A stretch of 64,000 nucleotides of DNA from assembly GCF_025628895.1 (NCBI RefSeq), contig NZ_JAOTJC010000007.1, forward strand, positions 62,001 to 126,000, given 5' to 3'. The stretch is from Alteromonas salexigens. GTDB taxonomy: Bacteria; Pseudomonadota; Gammaproteobacteria; Enterobacterales; Alteromonadaceae. A program made the position numbers and the translations under genes. This document shows, piece after piece, positions 62,968 through 64,000 of the stretch (position 1 is the first letter of the stretch; every line of letters starts with the position of its first letter). Under the pieces are notes generated by a model that made no database searches, was not told the DNA's origin, and worked only from the letters and a program-made list of their open reading frames with translations.

Positions 62968-63150
62968 ATGAGCTTTATGACAGTGAAAGAAGTGGCCTCA
63001 TTTTTAGACATTCAGGAAGTCAGAGTGGAGCGGCTGGAACGGGAAAGTTTACTTATTTCGAAAGAAAAGGATGTTGACGGCAAGCCTTTGTTCGATCGCA
63101 CAGACGTTGAGAACTATAAAACCCTGGCGGAACGACTAGGCGGTTTGTAA
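62968..63150 (+). CDS. small MerR/excisionase-type HTH protein
   Basis: A 60-residue protein consisting of one winged-helix motif: MTVKEVASFLDIQEVRVERL, then a wing (LISKEKDVDGKPLFDRTDVE) and a short helix. The pattern suits MerR/excisionase-type HTH_17 domains. There is no phage or integrase gene nearby, so a chromosomal regulator is more likely than an excisionase. AAGGAAG serves as ribosome site. It converges with pepB. Confidence 0.78.
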   Translation: MSFMTVKEVASFLDIQEVRVERLERESLLISKEKDVDGKPLFDRTDVENYKTLAERLGGL

Positions 63151-63182
63151 CGGGCAGCGCTACTGCGCTGCCCCGGTGTCAC

Positions 63183-64000
63183 TTAGTGGTCCATGACCAT
63201 GCGGGCAATACTCTTGACCCCCGCGGCTGAGGCACCCACCGGCATTTCAGCACTGCCATTGCCATGGTAAGCGGCTGCCAGGTCAAGATGAACCCAGCCG
63301 GTACCGTCCGGATTAACGAAGCGGGCCAGGAAGCCTGCGGCATTCGAGGCACCACCACCGCCGCCGCCTTTTTGCGGCCGGCTGTTAGCGGTATCGGCAA
63401 AGGCCGATGGGCAGCGATCCTTATGCCATTGCTCTAAGGGTAAAGGCCAGAACCGCTCACCTTCGGCTGCTGCTGAAGCCAGCATCTTATTACGCGCGTC
63501 CTCGTCCATGCTGAATACCGCATGGTAGTCAGAGCCCATGGCAACCACGGCCGCGCCGGTCAGGGTGGCGGCATCAATAATCAGCGGCGCACCGGTTTCA
63601 GTTGCCCGCATCAGGCCATCGGCCAGCACCAGACGACCCTCTGCATCAGTGTTTACCACCTCCACAGTCACACCATTTTTGTACGTCAGTACATCGCCTA
63701 GTTTGTAGGCGTGACCGGAAATCAGGTTTTCGGCGCAGCATAAAATCAGCTTAATGCGCTTATTCGTGCCTTTCATGATGGCCAGCCCCAGTGCTCCGGT
63801 CACCGTAGCCGCGCCGCCCATGTCACACTTCATATCCAGCATGCCTTCACTGCTTTTAATACTGTAGCCGCCGCTGTCAAAGGTAATGCCTTTGCCCACC
63901 AATACCGCATCTACCGGTGCGCTGTCACTGCCTGACGGGTTGTAGTCCACTTCCAGCATGACTGGCGGACGCACACTGCCGCGGCCCACATTATAAATGC
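63183..64000 (-). CDS. pepB: M17 leucyl aminopeptidase, PepB-like (5' end beyond window)
   Basis: The C-terminal catalytic domain of an M17 leucyl aminopeptidase. The frame stays open to the window edge (YNVGRGSVRPPVMLEVDYNP), so the N-terminal domain and start lie outside. It has GKGITFDSGGYSIK (metal Lys/Asp), MKCDMGGAATV and NTDAEGRLVLADGL. The end (GWVHLDLAAAYHGNG) and short C-terminus suit PepB rather than PepA. An unusual Gly-rich run (KGGGGGGAS) lies near residue 210 of the visible part. Confidence 0.93.
   Translation of the reverse strand, partial: IYNVGRGSVRPPVMLEVDYNPSGSDSAPVDAVLVGKGITFDSGGYSIKSSEGMLDMKCDMGGAATVTGALGLAIMKGTNKRIKLILCCAENLISGHAYKLGDVLTYKNGVTVEVVNTDAEGRLVLADGLMRATETGAPLIIDAATLTGAAVVAMGSDYHAVFSMDEDARNKMLASAAAEGERFWPLPLEQWHKDRCPSAFADTANSRPQKGGGGGGASNAAGFLARFVNPDGTGWVHLDLAAAYHGNGSAEMPVGASAAGVKSIARMVMDH

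Noticed and set aside
62968..63150. The 60-aa HTH protein as a phage excisionase
   Set aside because: No integrase, attachment repeat or other phage gene is nearby.

Overview
The window looks like a chromosomal segment of a marine gammaproteobacterium, most likely Alteromonadales/Alteromonadaceae. The reasons are the MotX-type sodium flagellar motor protein, the ubiD-fre pair, the block ftsN-hslV-hslU beside priA and rpmE, MetJ with met boxes in front of metF, the ubiEJB operon, rpoH near ftsXEY, and two PEP-CTERM proteins. Nearly all of it is dense housekeeping sequence. I see no rRNA, tRNA, CRISPR array, insertion sequence or prophage. Both ends cut through genes: a cytochrome b561 at the left and a PepB-type aminopeptidase at the right.

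Layout. 1-8 kb: cytochrome b561 (partial), motX, two small unknowns, ubiD, fre, a secreted M28-type peptidase, a periplasmic binding protein and a LamG/PEP-CTERM protein. 8-11.4 kb: a GbsR-type regulator in front of a short-loop cytochrome bd oxidase (cydA, cydB), then a 51-codon unknown. 11.4-15.7 kb: glutaryl-CoA dehydrogenase, an Lrp/AsnC regulator divergent from a cysteine-synthase-like enzyme, an exported unknown and a P-loop kinase. 15.7-23.3 kb (minus strand): a cold-shock protein, ubiB-ubiJ-ubiE, a Tag-like glycosylase coupled to prlC, and a porin. 23.5-34 kb: gor, a small Rho-N protein, a second PEP-CTERM protein, a BCCT transporter, a beta-propeller/amidohydrolase fusion and an HMG-CoA reductase. 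34.4-39.5 kb: a RiPP-type biosynthesis and export cluster. 39.6-47 kb: hslU, hslV, ftsN, priA, rpmE, malic enzyme, metJ. 47-54.8 kb: metF, yihY, a small lipoprotein pair, proline iminopeptidase, dtd, a yiiD-like fusion, purT and rpoH. 55-64 kb: two tandem EAL-HDOD genes, ftsX-ftsE-ftsY, rsmD, a yhgN/DUF416 pair, a small HTH protein and pepB (partial).

The most interesting part is 34.4-39.5 kb. An HlyD-type adaptor, a C39-peptidase ABC exporter, a 79-aa LuxR-type HTH protein, a 60-aa peptide with a double-glycine leader and an MvdC/MvdD-like ATP-grasp ligase lie in order on one strand. This is the parts list of an omega-ester/amide peptide (graspetide) pathway with leader removal coupled to export. 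The core peptide has no Cys, Lys, Arg or His. It places three Thr before three acidic residues in an order that would allow three nested ester links. Two inverted repeats, one before the operon and one between precursor and ligase, look regulatory. The graspetide assignment is inference.

The sequence also shows promoters for three alternative sigma factors: a sigma-28 type promoter before motX, sigma-54 type promoters before both PEP-CTERM genes (one very good, one weaker), and a sigma-32 promoter before hslVU, with rpoH itself in the same window. MetJ operators sit between metJ and metF.
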